DNA of 52,017 nucleotides. Source: Prevotellaceae bacterium UBA3627 (lineage in GTDB: Bacteria > Bacteroidota > Bacteroidia > Bacteroidales > Bacteroidaceae). This document shows positions 15,589 through 27,000 of the stretch, piece by piece. Made by a program: the position numbers and the translations under genes. Position 1 is the stretch's first letter. Every line of letters starts with the position of its first letter. The stretch covers positions 1 to 52,017 of the forward strand of contig DFLE01000025.1 in assembly GCA_002373375.1 (NCBI GenBank), in the 5' to 3' direction. A model generated the notes under the pieces. It ran no database searches. It saw nothing but the letters and a program-made list of their open reading frames with translations, and had not been told where the DNA came from.

Positions 15589-16728
15589 ATGATGGATGTA
15601 AAGAAATTTGAGGGCATAGAGACACCATTCTATTACTATGACAAGGCTCTGCTGCAGGAAACCCTTGCAGCTATAAAGGCAGAGCTGTCAAAGCATGAGG
15701 GGTATCATCTGCACTATGCCATAAAGGCTAATGCCAATATAGATGTGCTGCGCGTGATACAGCAGGCTGGATTTGGCGTTGACGCGGTGAGCGGCGGCGA
15801 GATACAGCGCGCGCTTGATGCTGGTTTCGCTGCGGATAAGATAGTTTATGCCGGTGTGGGCAAGGCCGACTGGGAGATAAACCTCGGACTGGACGCAGGC
15901 ATATTCTGCTTCAACGTGGAGTCACTTGAGGAACTCGGCATAATAAACGAGCTGGCTGCTGCCAAGGGCAAGACCGCGCGCGTATGTTTCCGCATAAACC
16001 CTAACGTGGGAGCACATACACATGCTAACATCACTACCGGACTGGCAGAGAATAAGTTTGGTATTGCCATGGATGACATGGAGACAGCCATCAAGGCCGC
16101 ACTGGAGAAGAAGAACATTGAGTTCATAGGACTGCACTTCCATATTGGTTCGCAGATACTTGAGATGGGTGACTTTGAGGGACTGTGCCGCCGTATCAAC
16201 GAGCTGCAAGACCGTCTGGAGGCACAGGGCATCACAGTGAAGAACCTCAACGTAGGTGGCGGACTGGGCATTGCGTATGATGATCCGGACGGCAAGCCGA
16301 TACCAGACTTTAAGAAGTATTTTGATACCTATACTGCCGGACTGCAGTTGCGCCAAGGACAGCAGATGCACTTTGAGTTGGGCAGGGCTGTGGTAGGTCA
16401 GATGGGTTCGCTAATCACCAAGGTGCTTTATGTGAAGCATGCCCAGGTGAAGCAGTTCTGCATAGTTGACGCAGGCATGAGTGACCTGATACGTCCGGCG
16501 CTCTATGGTGCTCACCATGTGATACAGAACATTACAAGCCAGGAGCCACAGGAGAAGTATGATGTGGTAGGTCCAATATGCGAGTCAAGTGACGTGTTCG
16601 GCAAGGACGAGATGCTCCCTGCCTGTCATCGTGGTGACCTTATAGCGCTGCGTTCAGCAGGTGCGTATGGCGAGATAATGGCATGTCAGTATAACTGCAG
16701 AAAACTGCCTAAGGCATACCTTATGTAA
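15589..16728 (+). CDS. lysA: Diaminopimelate decarboxylase
   Basis: PLP-dependent decarboxylation of meso-diaminopimelate to L-lysine, the last step of lysine synthesis. The 379-residue protein is a fold type III decarboxylase: PLP lysine Lys46 in HYAIKANAN, glycine loop NVGGGLGI, and the partner-subunit active-site motif CESSDVFGKD. The start at 15589 lies one base after the lysC stop; a longer frame opening at 15502 would overlap lysC and adds unrelated residues, so it was not used. Cotranscription with lysC is almost certain. Confidence 0.97.
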   Translation: MMDVKKFEGIETPFYYYDKALLQETLAAIKAELSKHEGYHLHYAIKANANIDVLRVIQQAGFGVDAVSGGEIQRALDAGFAADKIVYAGVGKADWEINLGLDAGIFCFNVESLEELGIINELAAAKGKTARVCFRINPNVGAHTHANITTGLAENKFGIAMDDMETAIKAALEKKNIEFIGLHFHIGSQILEMGDFEGLCRRINELQDRLEAQGITVKNLNVGGGLGIAYDDPDGKPIPDFKKYFDTYTAGLQLRQGQQMHFELGRAVVGQMGSLITKVLYVKHAQVKQFCIVDAGMSDLIRPALYGAHHVIQNITSQEPQEKYDVVGPICESSDVFGKDEMLPACHRGDLIALRSAGAYGEIMACQYNCRKLPKAYLM

Positions 16729-16777
16729 GTGCACAGAGCATAATGCATAGTTCATAGTGAAGACGAAAACGAGGACG

Positions 16778-16814
16778 GTAAACAATAAACCGTAAACTAT
16801 AAACTGTAAACTGT
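16778..16814. repeat. Period-7 spacer repeat before the GT2 gene
   Basis: The spacer between lysA and the glycosyltransferase is made of TAAACTG/TAAACTA-like heptads running up to the start codon, preceded by GAAGACGAAAACG (16758-16770), a string also present at 19-31. No promoter box was seen. Confidence 0.6.
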
Positions 16815-16815
16815 T

Positions 16816-18039
16816 ATGATATCAATACCTGTGATAATCACATTGGCGGTGATGGTGCTGCTTGCGCTGGTAATGCCGCTCTTCAGTCCTTTCTTTCGTA
16901 AAGTGGAGCCGGAATATGGTGACGACGAGGAGGGGAACACTGCCGCTAACCAGTTACCACCTGTCTCTATAGTGCTGGCGGAGCATGACTGCTCACACTA
17001 TCTGAAGAAGGTGCTGCCATTGTATCTGTCGCAGGACTATGGCGCTGACTACCAAGTGATAGTGGTGATAGACCAGAGCGACACTGAGTCTGAGGACTAC
17101 CTGAAGCTGTTGTGTGAGGAACACAAGCAGTTGTATTATACACTCTTGCCAGACTCTTCGCGATATGTGAGCCGCAAGAAACTGGGTATGACGCTGGGTA
17201 TCAGGGCTGCCAAATATGAATGGCTGCTCTTTGCAGACGTTAACTGCGCTCCGTCATCAGACAAATGGCTGGAGGCTGTGGCGAGACATTGTGGTGACGA
17301 CCGTAATATGGTGCTCGGCATGACACCGTATGAGGAGGATACACCGGCATACTTCCGCTTTGAGCAGATACGTACCATGCTGTATCATCTGCGTAGTGCG
17401 CAGAAGGGAATGGCGTTCAGTACTAACCAGTCGCTGATGATGATGCGTCGCAGTGAGTTCTTTGACAAGCGCGGCTTCCTCGGTAACCTGGAGTTCGCAA
17501 GGGCAGAGTTTGAGTTCCTTGTAAATAAGTTTGCCGCAGAGGATAAGTGTGCAATAGCCATAGAGCCGGAGGCACGCATGACACAGATGGAACCATCAGA
17601 GGAGTATATAAAGATGAAGCGCCTCTTTGCCATCGATGCACTGAAGGGATTGAGTCGTAGCAGTGGGTTCAAGTCATTATACAAGACGGACCTGTATAGC
17701 ATACATGTGTTTAACTTCCTTACGCTGATAGTTATGGTGTGTGGCGCATTGCTGGCGTATGTGCAAATGACAGGAATAGGCAAAAGCCAACTTGACAGCC
17801 TGCTCCCAAATGTCTTTATGCAGTATGACGGCCTTGCACTTCTCGGAGGTGCGGCGCTGGCATGGCTTATATCGTTACTGGAGCGTATGTATGTGTATAG
17901 TAACAAGCTGAGCTATTTTGACTCGGTAAGTCCGTTGGCGGCTATTATTATGGAGTGGACTATAAGCATACGTAATACTGCGCTGCGCATAAGCTATATT
18001 TTCTCAGATAAAACCGACTTTATAACGCATAAGCTCTGA
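16816..18039 (+). CDS. Membrane-bound family 2 glycosyltransferase
   Basis: A 407-residue GT2-like protein with an N-terminal membrane helix (about 3-25), a GT-A domain (about 48-270) and two C-terminal helices (about 300-320 and 340-358). Sugar-nucleotide features are PPVSIVLAEHD at the first strand, VIVVIDQSD, and the LLFADVNCAPSSDKW segment where a DxD-like acidic position is expected. The acceptor is unknown; a role in cell-surface polysaccharide or lipid glycosylation is inference from the fold and membrane topology. It lies 87 bp after lysA and two bases before the next gene, with which it probably works. Confidence 0.85.
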   Translation: MISIPVIITLAVMVLLALVMPLFSPFFRKVEPEYGDDEEGNTAANQLPPVSIVLAEHDCSHYLKKVLPLYLSQDYGADYQVIVVIDQSDTESEDYLKLLCEEHKQLYYTLLPDSSRYVSRKKLGMTLGIRAAKYEWLLFADVNCAPSSDKWLEAVARHCGDDRNMVLGMTPYEEDTPAYFRFEQIRTMLYHLRSAQKGMAFSTNQSLMMMRRSEFFDKRGFLGNLEFARAEFEFLVNKFAAEDKCAIAIEPEARMTQMEPSEEYIKMKRLFAIDALKGLSRSSGFKSLYKTDLYSIHVFNFLTLIVMVCGALLAYVQMTGIGKSQLDSLLPNVFMQYDGLALLGGAALAWLISLLERMYVYSNKLSYFDSVSPLAAIIMEWTISIRNTALRISYIFSDKTDFITHKL

Positions 18040-18041
18040 AT

Positions 18042-19181
18042 ATGCGGGTGTTACACTACATACGGGATATTGACGGTGTCACTCTGAATATGCCATACTC
18101 CCTGATGAGTATAGTATTGTCAACGTCAAAGGTGACAGAGACGCATCTGCTTACATTCTCACAACTGAGTGAGGAAAGGCTGCAGATGCTGAAGGAACAG
18201 TATGGGGTGACAGTTCACGCGTTGCCGTGTGTAAAGCGTATCATGCTGTTGCGTATATATACAGAGAACAGTAAGGTACGGAAGGTTATCCGTGAGATAA
18301 GGCCTGATATAGTGCATATATGGGGAACGTGGGACATGACCGGTGCTATCGTGGAGAGATGTGCCCGCAAAGAGCGAGTGGTGACGATAGTATCGCCGTT
18401 GAGAGGACTCGCAACGGTAAATATAAACACATCGTTTTGGAAGGAGAAGCTGCCACGGCTGCTGGCATACCAGGCCGTCATGGTACGCAGAAGTACTGCA
18501 GTACTGGCGCTTGATGATGCAGAGCGTTCTGATATAATCAGCATAAAGCTGAAAAGCCATATTGAGACGCTCCCGGCGGAGGAGGCAGAACTGCAGGGTG
18601 CAGTCATGGCTGCATACCGTAAGGCGCTTGACTCTTCATACCTCAACTATATTACTGATGAGGAACGGGCGTTTGTGGAGAACGCTGTGAGGATAGCTGT
18701 GGTAAGAGATGACGACGAGAACGTATTACCAGAGAACCAGGGACTATCATTCCGTCGTATCTATCTGTATGCCTATGATGAGGACGTGACAGACCTGCTG
18801 ACGGAGGGAGCGAGAAAGATGGAACGGCCTATGCCGCCTTTGCTCGATGTGAGTAAGGTAAGACGGTATAAGAGTAAGAAAGCGAAAAACCGCATATCAC
18901 TTGCAGATGTTGACGCTAAAACAAGAAAGATAGCAATACCTGCCGACAAAGAGAAAGAGATAAAGGTGGTGAAGATGATAGCCGGAGCGAAGAGAGTGAC
19001 CATGAAGCGTATGACCATGAGGCAGTGGGTGGAGCTGTATGACATATTCCGCAATATTGATTTTGATGAGGATATGGTGGCAGAAGAGCTGCAGCATCAG
19101 CATCTGAGAGCGTTCACGGTGAGAATACAGAGAAGATTGAGGGATAGCTATAACCTGCCTCAAGGTTATGATATATTCTAA
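18042..19181 (+). CDS. Glycosyltransferase-4-like N-domain protein, unknown role
   Basis: The 379-residue protein starts like a GT-B glycosyltransferase: MRVLHYIRDIDGVTLNMPYS, a GVTVHALP strand and RPDIVHIWGTWDMTG (about residues 87-101), all features of GT4 N-terminal Rossmann domains. The second half lacks the usual nucleotide-sugar motif (EX7E) and becomes strongly basic (for example VRRYKSKKAKNR), so a complete active site is not evident. It follows the GT2 gene after two bases and overlaps the next gene (fbp) by 14 bp, so translation of the three is probably coupled. It may assist or regulate the GT2 enzyme; that is a guess. Confidence 0.6.
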   Translation: MRVLHYIRDIDGVTLNMPYSLMSIVLSTSKVTETHLLTFSQLSEERLQMLKEQYGVTVHALPCVKRIMLLRIYTENSKVRKVIREIRPDIVHIWGTWDMTGAIVERCARKERVVTIVSPLRGLATVNINTSFWKEKLPRLLAYQAVMVRRSTAVLALDDAERSDIISIKLKSHIETLPAEEAELQGAVMAAYRKALDSSYLNYITDEERAFVENAVRIAVVRDDDENVLPENQGLSFRRIYLYAYDEDVTDLLTEGARKMERPMPPLLDVSKVRRYKSKKAKNRISLADVDAKTRKIAIPADKEKEIKVVKMIAGAKRVTMKRMTMRQWVELYDIFRNIDFDEDMVAEELQHQHLRAFTVRIQRRLRDSYNLPQGYDIF

Positions 19182-21213
19182 GAATATAAGGATTGAAGAA
19201 TTGAAGTACAATATAGAGCACGACATAAATTACCTTAGACTGCTGTCAAAGTCTTTTCCTAATGCGGCAGCAGCATCAACGGAGATAATAAACCTCTCTG
19301 CCATACTTAACCTGCCGAAAGGAACAGAGCATTTCCTTGCGGATATACACGGAGAGCATGAGGCTTTCCTGCATGTGTTGAAGAACGCCTCAGGACGCAT
19401 ATCGCAGAAAGTGAATGAGATATTCGGCGAGTATATGCCTGTGGCGGCAAAGAAAGAGTTGTGCACGCTCATCTATTACCCGGAGAAGAAACTGGAACTG
19501 ATAAAGGCGCGTGAGGAGGACTTGGACGAGTGGTACCGTATGACGCTGCATCAGTTGGTGAAGGTGTTCCGCGTGATTAGCTCAAAGTACACACGCTCAA
19601 AGGTGCGCAAGTCATTGCCGGCGGAGTACAGCTATATACTTGAGGAGTTGTTGCACACACGCACAGATGAGGCTAATAAAGCTGCGTATGTGAATGTTAT
19701 CATTGATACCATAATATCTACTGACAGTGCGGATGACTTCATCACGGCGCTTGCCAATGTGATACAGCGTTTGGCTATTGACCAGTTACATATACTGGGC
19801 GACGTGTATGACCGTGGTCCGGGTGCACATATCATCATGGACAAGTTGTCTGAATATCACTCCTGGGACATTCAGTGGGGTAATCATGATGTGTTGTGGA
19901 TGGGCGCGTGCGCTGGTAATGACGCATGTATCTGCAATGTGATACGCCTGTCATTAAGATACGCCAACTTGCAGACATTGGAGGATGGCTACGGCATTAA
20001 CCTGATGCCGCTTGCCACGTTTGCCATGGAGACATACGGAGACGACCCTTGTGAGGCGTTTTATCCTATATTGAATCCGGAAAACAAAGACCGTTTTGAC
20101 CAGAAGACTCTGCGCCTGATGGCTATGATGCACAAGGCCGTCAGCATATTGCAGTTTAAGGCTGAGGCGCAGATAATACAGCGTAACCCGTCATGGGAGA
20201 TGAATGAGCGCTGTCTGTTGTCACATATAGATTTTGAGGACGGCACCTGTTCTCTTGACGGTAAGAAATACAAAATGCTTGACATGTGTTTCCCTACTGT
20301 CAGTGCTGATGCTCCAAATGCATATACAGAGGAAGAGAAGACGCTGATGGAGCGCTTGCACCATTCGTTCAGGGTGTCAGAGAAACTGAGCAGACATATC
20401 CGTACCTTGCTGACGCATGGATGTATGTATGCCATATACAACAATAACCTGTTGTTCCATGCCTCTATACCTCTCAATGAGGACGGTACGCTGCGTGAGG
20501 TTGAGATAATGCCTGGTGTGAAATGCTCGGGCAGATTGTTGCTTAAGCGTACAGGAATGTTAGTGCGTTCAGCCTTTGCTGCTGATACTCCGGCAGAGGA
20601 GAAAAGATATGCTCGCGACTATTTCCTGTATTTGTGGTGTGGACGTGACTCTTCTCTGTTTGATAAGTCGAAGATGGCAACCTTTGAGCGTTACTTCCTT
20701 GCAGAGAAAGAGACACATGTAGAGGAGAAAGGATGGTATTTTAAGTTGCGTGATAAGGACGAGCAGACGGCAGAGCGTATGGCAGACACCGTGCTTGATG
20801 CCTTCGGAGTGACTGATGCCAACAGACATATTATCAACGGACATGTGCCTGTACATGTAAAGAAAGGTGAGACACCTATCAAAGCAAATGGAAAGCTGAT
20901 GGTTATAGACGGAGGCTTTGCTGAACCGTATCATAAGGAAACTGGCATAGCCGGATATACACTGGTGTATCACAGTCGTGAGTTTGAACTGGTGCAGCAT
21001 GAACCGTTCACGAATGTGGAGACGGCAGTAGAGGAGGGACGTGACATTAAGTCAACTACGCAGATAGTGGCCACCACAGGTCACCGCCTGCATGTTGAGG
21101 ATACAGACCGTGGTAAGGAACTGAAAAAGCAGATAGAGGACCTGCGTGAGTTGTTATATGCTTACCGTCATGGCTTCCTCACAGAGTCTTCACCACGACA
21201 CTCCAAGAACTAA
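19168..21213 (+). CDS. fbp: Class III fructose-1,6-bisphosphatase
   Basis: Gluconeogenic enzyme converting fructose 1,6-bisphosphate to fructose 6-phosphate. The 681-residue length and sequence fit the FBPase-3 family of Firmicutes and Bacteroidetes, a calcineurin-like metallophosphatase: ADIHGEHEAF (58-67), GDVYDRGPG (about 211-219), WGNHDVLWMG (about 237-246) and NGHVPVH supply the metal ligands. The start at 19168 overlaps the preceding gene by 14 bp and places STEIINLSAILNLPKGTEHF at the usual position. The 3' end overlaps the convergent addB gene by four bases, so no terminator separates them. Confidence 0.96.
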   Translation: MIYSKNIRIEELKYNIEHDINYLRLLSKSFPNAAAASTEIINLSAILNLPKGTEHFLADIHGEHEAFLHVLKNASGRISQKVNEIFGEYMPVAAKKELCTLIYYPEKKLELIKAREEDLDEWYRMTLHQLVKVFRVISSKYTRSKVRKSLPAEYSYILEELLHTRTDEANKAAYVNVIIDTIISTDSADDFITALANVIQRLAIDQLHILGDVYDRGPGAHIIMDKLSEYHSWDIQWGNHDVLWMGACAGNDACICNVIRLSLRYANLQTLEDGYGINLMPLATFAMETYGDDPCEAFYPILNPENKDRFDQKTLRLMAMMHKAVSILQFKAEAQIIQRNPSWEMNERCLLSHIDFEDGTCSLDGKKYKMLDMCFPTVSADAPNAYTEEEKTLMERLHHSFRVSEKLSRHIRTLLTHGCMYAIYNNNLLFHASIPLNEDGTLREVEIMPGVKCSGRLLLKRTGMLVRSAFAADTPAEEKRYARDYFLYLWCGRDSSLFDKSKMATFERYFLAEKETHVEEKGWYFKLRDKDEQTAERMADTVLDAFGVTDANRHIINGHVPVHVKKGETPIKANGKLMVIDGGFAEPYHKETGIAGYTLVYHSREFELVQHEPFTNVETAVEEGRDIKSTTQIVATTGHRLHVEDTDRGKELKKQIEDLRELLYAYRHGFLTESSPRHSKN

Positions 21214-24029
21214 TAGCATAGCTTTTTGAACAGGCAATTGGTGCAACGGCTCATGTCAGATGGCAATGCGAACGGAATGTCTGCATTGAGTATCTCTTCT
21301 ATCAGCTTGGTGAGTCCTTCGTAGAAATCTTCCATGTAGATTTTGGCATCTTCTATGGCCTCTTTGTTGATGAATAGGACAGGAGTGTAGTCGTCTGATG
21401 AAGCGTGGTGAGGGTATAGCAATGCCGGTGTTATTGGCTTGGTCTCGCCATTGTCATACAATATTCCTGAATAAAGCAGAGCCTGCAAGAAATAGTTGGA
21501 GTGATTCTTCACTTGTGTAGAGTCAAAGATGTCACCTATGCTGCTCATGTTGAGCTTTCTGGATAGCACACCGGTTTTGTAGTCAATGACCCTTACGCTT
21601 TCCTTTCCGCCTACATCGCATACGTCTATGCGGTCGGCTATACCGCCTACTTTTATTGTTTTCTTGTTGCCGTTTACGGTTACGTTGATTTCTTGGTTTA
21701 TGTGTTGCTCCAAGGCGCGTATCTGGAACGGACTGCGCCTTATGTCGTAATGTAAGAGAGAGAGTAAGAACTGTATTACCATCTCGCGGTTTACCACCTG
21801 CAGTCCTCCTAACTCAGGTGTGGGGCGTTTCGGGTCGTTAATCTGAAACAGTTCTTTGCGGAAAGCCTCGTCAACAAATCTCTTCAGGGTAACGTTGCCT
21901 TTCTCCTTCAGCAGGTCCTCAAGGTATTGACGTGGCACTTCACGGCCTGTGAAGTCTTTGTACATTCTTTCTGCCGCATAATGGAATATCTTTCCGAAGG
22001 CGCGACTGTCCATCTCCTCCTCGTCGCTGTCATCATCCTCGCTGATGCCTGCGACATATTGGTAGAAGAAAGAGATGGGACAACGCAGGTATTTGCCCAA
22101 TGCTGAGGGAGAGAATTCCTTGCGCTCCAGCAGTTTCTGAACCATGTCGTCAGTTTTCGTGATTTCTTTAGGCGTTGACGGTGTAGCATCCTGTCCTGAT
22201 ACGAGTGTCGCCCTTTTTATGTCAAACGGCGTCTCTGCCATCATTTGCAACATGAAGCGTGACATCTCACCTGTACGTCCGTCCTCTGTGGAACTGTTAT
22301 ATATAAGGGTGGCGTTCTTTGTGCGTGATAACAGGCGATGGAAGTAATATGAATATATGCCGACCTTGTTTTCCACCGTCGTCAGATTATAGGCACGACG
22401 GACATTGTGTGGTATGAAAGAGCTGTCATTCACCTTCGCCGGTAGGCATCCCTCGTTGCATGACAATACAAGAAGGTTGTCGAAATCAAGGTTTCGTGTC
22501 TCTAGTACTCCCATTATCTGTATGCCCTCAAGCGGTTCGCCGTGGAAAGGTATAGATGTGCTTTGTATTATCTGGGTCAGCAGGTGTGGGTACAGAGAGG
22601 TCTGTTCGGTTACCTCAGGTATAGACTTTAATCTGTTAAGCAGCGTGTACATACGGAAGACACCTTCGTTGTGGAAATCGTCAGCCACGTCGCGTATGTT
22701 TTGTGCTATGGTGCGTACAGCCCATATCAGTCTGTCGCTCATCGTTGGGTCTTCACTTTTCCCTACAGGAGAGAATAGCCTTTTGAGCTGCTCGTCAAGT
22801 GCGAGGTCGTTTTCCTTAGGATAGAATATTTTCCTCTCATTTAGAACTTTATGTAGCTCTATTGACTTCTCGCTGATATATTTAGCGTATGGATGTCGTA
22901 ATATTGCGTTTACATTATGCAAGGTAAGCGAGCCATGCTCAAGCGCAATCATAAGTATTCGTACGAATGAGGTTATGGGGGCTTGTGACAGAGGGTAGCC
23001 AGTCGTAATGTTGACGTGTTTCACAGTGGGTGGCAGGCAGTGTAGTACTGTCTCTAACAAAGACTCGTCTGCAAGGACAATGGCTGTGCGCCTGCCTGCC
23101 GCGATGCGCTCGGGGGTAAGCCACTCTGAGATGTAGCGCACCTGTAGGTCGTCTGTGGATGAAGAGATAAATGTCAAGTCCTTCTCTTTCAGAAACTGCT
23201 TGTAAATAGGATTGTCATATTGCAGTTCGTTAGAGAAGTGACGCAGGTGCTCCTTTATGTATTTCCCGGCCTCATGGCTTACTTTGTTAGGTTTGCTGTC
23301 AATGAAATAAGCATCGTAATCCCAATAGAACTTGGCCTTTCCCTCTTTGCTCAGAAAGAGGAAAAGTTGTTGCTCTACATCGTTGAGAAGGTTAAAGCCT
23401 ATAAATATATATTTACCTTCCGGTGTCTGTTGCTTTATCTTCTCAAGGGCATTGCGATAAAGCATACCTTCGTATGCGATGCCTTGTTTTCTTAATCGTT
23501 CTTGGTAGTTGGTGTATATGTCATAGAACTTGTTCCACAGTTCTAAGAAACGTCGTTTTAGTTCGCTGTTATGTTCCTTCGTGAAGTTGCTGAAAAACTG
23601 TTGCAACACTTTCTGCTGCTCCTCAGTCAGGTAATCTACATTGTCTAACTCATGCAGATTGCCAATGAGTGTGAATACACGTTGCGCATCGGCAAGATGT
23701 TTGTCTAAGTCATCAAAGTCGGCCAGCATCAGCTCTCCCCAGTTATAGAAATCATCTAATGTCTCGTTGAGGTGTGTAACTTCCTGATAAGAGTTATACA
23801 ATTCTATAACAAGGCGGATATGGTCACCTTTCTCCATGTCGCTATATCCAGAGAAGATGTCGTCAATGCTGAGATAGGTAGGACTCCATATTGGTTTGTC
23901 ACTATATTGTGACAAGGCTTTGTTAAAGAAGAGTGCCGCGCGTTTGTTTGGAAACACCACGTTATATCCAGACAAGTCATTGCCTGCCTTATCTAATAAA
24001 TCCTTTGCTACAACACTTAGGAACGTCAT
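21210..24029 (-). CDS. addB: AddB-like PD-(D/E)XK nuclease subunit
   Basis: Subunit of the AddAB helicase-nuclease that resects DNA double-strand breaks for RecA-dependent repair. The 939-residue protein has an N-terminal inactive helicase-like region and a C-terminal nuclease domain with DRIDVCD and VIDYKTG (about 812-818). Four cysteines match the iron-sulfur clamp of AddB: one in LRCPISFF and a final C-x2-C-x5-C (Cys929, Cys932, Cys938). It starts four bases inside the end of addA (ATGA-type overlap), the standard sign of translational coupling. Confidence 0.92.
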   Translation of the reverse strand: MTFLSVVAKDLLDKAGNDLSGYNVVFPNKRAALFFNKALSQYSDKPIWSPTYLSIDDIFSGYSDMEKGDHIRLVIELYNSYQEVTHLNETLDDFYNWGELMLADFDDLDKHLADAQRVFTLIGNLHELDNVDYLTEEQQKVLQQFFSNFTKEHNSELKRRFLELWNKFYDIYTNYQERLRKQGIAYEGMLYRNALEKIKQQTPEGKYIFIGFNLLNDVEQQLFLFLSKEGKAKFYWDYDAYFIDSKPNKVSHEAGKYIKEHLRHFSNELQYDNPIYKQFLKEKDLTFISSSTDDLQVRYISEWLTPERIAAGRRTAIVLADESLLETVLHCLPPTVKHVNITTGYPLSQAPITSFVRILMIALEHGSLTLHNVNAILRHPYAKYISEKSIELHKVLNERKIFYPKENDLALDEQLKRLFSPVGKSEDPTMSDRLIWAVRTIAQNIRDVADDFHNEGVFRMYTLLNRLKSIPEVTEQTSLYPHLLTQIIQSTSIPFHGEPLEGIQIMGVLETRNLDFDNLLVLSCNEGCLPAKVNDSSFIPHNVRRAYNLTTVENKVGIYSYYFHRLLSRTKNATLIYNSSTEDGRTGEMSRFMLQMMAETPFDIKRATLVSGQDATPSTPKEITKTDDMVQKLLERKEFSPSALGKYLRCPISFFYQYVAGISEDDDSDEEEMDSRAFGKIFHYAAERMYKDFTGREVPRQYLEDLLKEKGNVTLKRFVDEAFRKELFQINDPKRPTPELGGLQVVNREMVIQFLLSLLHYDIRRSPFQIRALEQHINQEINVTVNGNKKTIKVGGIADRIDVCDVGGKESVRVIDYKTGVLSRKLNMSSIGDIFDSTQVKNHSNYFLQALLYSGILYDNGETKPITPALLYPHHASSDDYTPVLFINKEAIEDAKIYMEDFYEGLTKLIEEILNADIPFALPSDMSRCTNCLFKKLCY

Positions 24030-27000
24030 ACTTCAACCTCCTTGTTTAGTGATACATACCAAAGATAGCCTTTAACATTAGGCAATCCTGTTTCTTCTAA
24101 TAACTGTTTATAATGCCTTACTTGTTCGCGGTGCTCATCATGGGGCTTGCCAAACTTGAAGTCAATGACAATCGTCTCCTTGCCGTCAGTTATTACACGG
24201 TCTGGACGATATTCCCCGTCCTTCGTAATCAAAGAGCACTCGTTACGCACGGTCCACTTAGGGGCGAACCATTCCCTTACCAAAGGCTTTTGGAATTTCT
24301 GGCGTAATTGGGCCAGTAAGTCTTCTTTCGTAAGGGAGTCATCATATAGCAGACCGTCTGTTTCCATGTTCCTTAATGTGGGTTCTACATCATCAAGAGT
24401 ATGGATACGGGAAAATATCTGGTGCATTATCGTACCGATGCGTATGTAATGTTGACGGTCATTGTCGTCTATGGAGTCATCTAAGAAACGCCTGCTTTCG
24501 TTACTCTGTCGATACTCCACCTTGTTCTCATACGATAATACAGGTACATCAATCTGTTGGGGAATGATATCGAATACATTGACGGGGGAAGTGGCAATAT
24601 CTGTTGCGACTGGACTTGCAGAGGTCTTTTCCTCTACATCCTTGCGCATATCTGTAAGTTGACCGTATGTCAGTGTCAAAGGCTGACTTGCATCTTCTAT
24701 TCCGTCAATATGCATGGGCACGCCGTTTATTTTATCCGGCAGACATTTAATCACGTCTTCTATTATCTTAGAGCGTATGGTGGCTTTAGGATTCTCATCA
24801 CCTTTGCTCCGTGCAGATGGCTTGTATCGCTTGCCTAATATGAATAAAGAATGGGCAGCGCGTGTCATGGCTACATATAGCAGGTTAAGGTTGTCAACCA
24901 CAGTCTGTATATGCTCTTCAATGCCATCTTCCTTATATAAGGTATCCATCAAGGTGTTTACGGAATAGTAGTCCACAGGTATAATGGGAAGTTTAGAGAA
25001 AGGCATTTCGTCAGAGTGCAACCATAGCATTACGGCATGTGTAGGATTCAGCTTCCAATCGCAGTAGGGGAGTATTACATGCTTGAACTCCAATCCCTTA
25101 CTCTTATGGATTGTCATTATGCGTACGCCGTCACATTCTGCTGTCTGTATTGTCTTGTTACAGATGTCGTCGCTCCATGCAGAAAGGAAATCCTCTAATA
25201 CGGGAGTCATGTCTGCCGTGAAGTCATGTAGGTAGTCAAAGAATTTAGTGACGTATGCTCCCTCTTTTGTTATTTCGCCGAGAGCAAAGAGTCTTAGCAG
25301 AGTCTCTGCCATGTCATGGAGAGACATATCTGTAAGAGTGTCATATTCTTCATCAAACGCCTGTAATTGCTCATCTGTAACATTGCGGCTCAGTGATGCG
25401 CGTGCTACGGAGTCATTGGGGTGTGCCAATAAGGTCATGGCATCAATAATAGTGTTGACAGCCTTTGAGGCATCAAGTCTGAAAGCCTCTGCCGATACAA
25501 TCTTAATGCCGGCGCCTGTCTCTTCTATGTATTCCGCAATCTTGCTTATCTCATTACCATTTCTTACGAGTATGGCTATGTCGCTTTGCTTTATGCCGTA
25601 ACCCTCCACAAGAGATATAATGGTGTCAAGTGTGCGTTCACACATTTCATCATACATATCTTCAGGTAGCAGTTCAATATGTACTAAACCCTCCTGAGGT
25701 TTGCTTGCGGGCACATCCTGTTTTACGTCAGCGTATGCTTTCTTCAGTTCTTGCGCACGTTCCGACGAGTAAGGTAAGAGATTGTTAACCTCTATCTCTG
25801 CTGCTTTTCCAAAGAATGCATTATTGAATTCTATCACGTTTCGTGTAGAACGCCAGTTGGTCGTCATGGGGTGGAACGATATCTGGTCACTTGGCACCTC
25901 GTTCTCAATGTTATTTAGAAGACGCCAGTCGCCCGAGCGGAAACGGTAGATGCTTTGCTTCACATCGCCCACAATAAGGTTACTACATCCTCTTGCCATA
26001 CAGTCCTCCAGCAATACTCTGAAGTTCTTCCATTGCACAGTGCTGGTGTCTTGAAACTCGTCTATCATGATATGCTCCAGGCGCGCTCCTATCTTTTCAA
26101 ATATAAAAGGAGAGTCGCTGTCCTCCATTACGTCTTTCAGCAATGTCTGAGTGTCACTCAGCATAAAGCGTCCGACGGAGGCATTGAGTTGCTTGGCACA
26201 GTCCTCAATCCTTTTCAGCAGTCTCAGATCATTCAGGTGTCTCAGCGTTGCCTGTGCTGTGTTATATTTACATGCATCATCGGGCCTGAACCCCTCTATC
26301 GTCCTGAGCTTGTGTATAAGAGTGCTTTCTACCAAATCCCTTACCTCCTGCTCATTGTCAGAGTTCTTTGCAACCCATGCGTCAACATTGTCCATGCAGG
26401 CCTCGACAGTCTTGTTGCGAACATTAGAGGCAGCAAATTCTCCGTTGCTGAGTTTCTTGAAGTAATTCATGATGCTGCGCCCCTTGCCTTTGAAGTCATT
26501 GTCAATGTCAAGTCCGGCATTGGTTACGATATCCAGCACATCTTGTCCTTCTTTTGAGTATTTGCCTTCAAGTTTATTGCGTAAGGTAGTAAGCTCTTTG
26601 CGGTATTCATCAAAAAAAGCGTCGTTGGCAAATACAACATCCATCTTTTTCCTGTGTTGTTTATACACCTCGCTCCATATAGTGCCGCTGAAGCGCTTGA
26701 TGTCTGCAATCACGTTCCATGATTTGTCATCATCAAGTCTGTCTTTCATATATCTTACTACGACGTCCAGCAACTTCTTGTCGCTGGTAACCCCGTCAAT
26801 CAATTGGTCCACGGCTTGGTCTGTCACTTGCTCGTTGTTCAGTCCCACGCGTAGGTTTGCGTTGAGTCCCAACTCCTTCGCAAGGTTGCGTAACACACCT
26901 TGGAAAAAGGTGTCTATCGTTTGTACACGGAAGAAATGATAGTTGTGCAGCAACAAACTTAGGGCTTTGCCAGCCTGCTTGCGTACAAACTCTTCATTTA

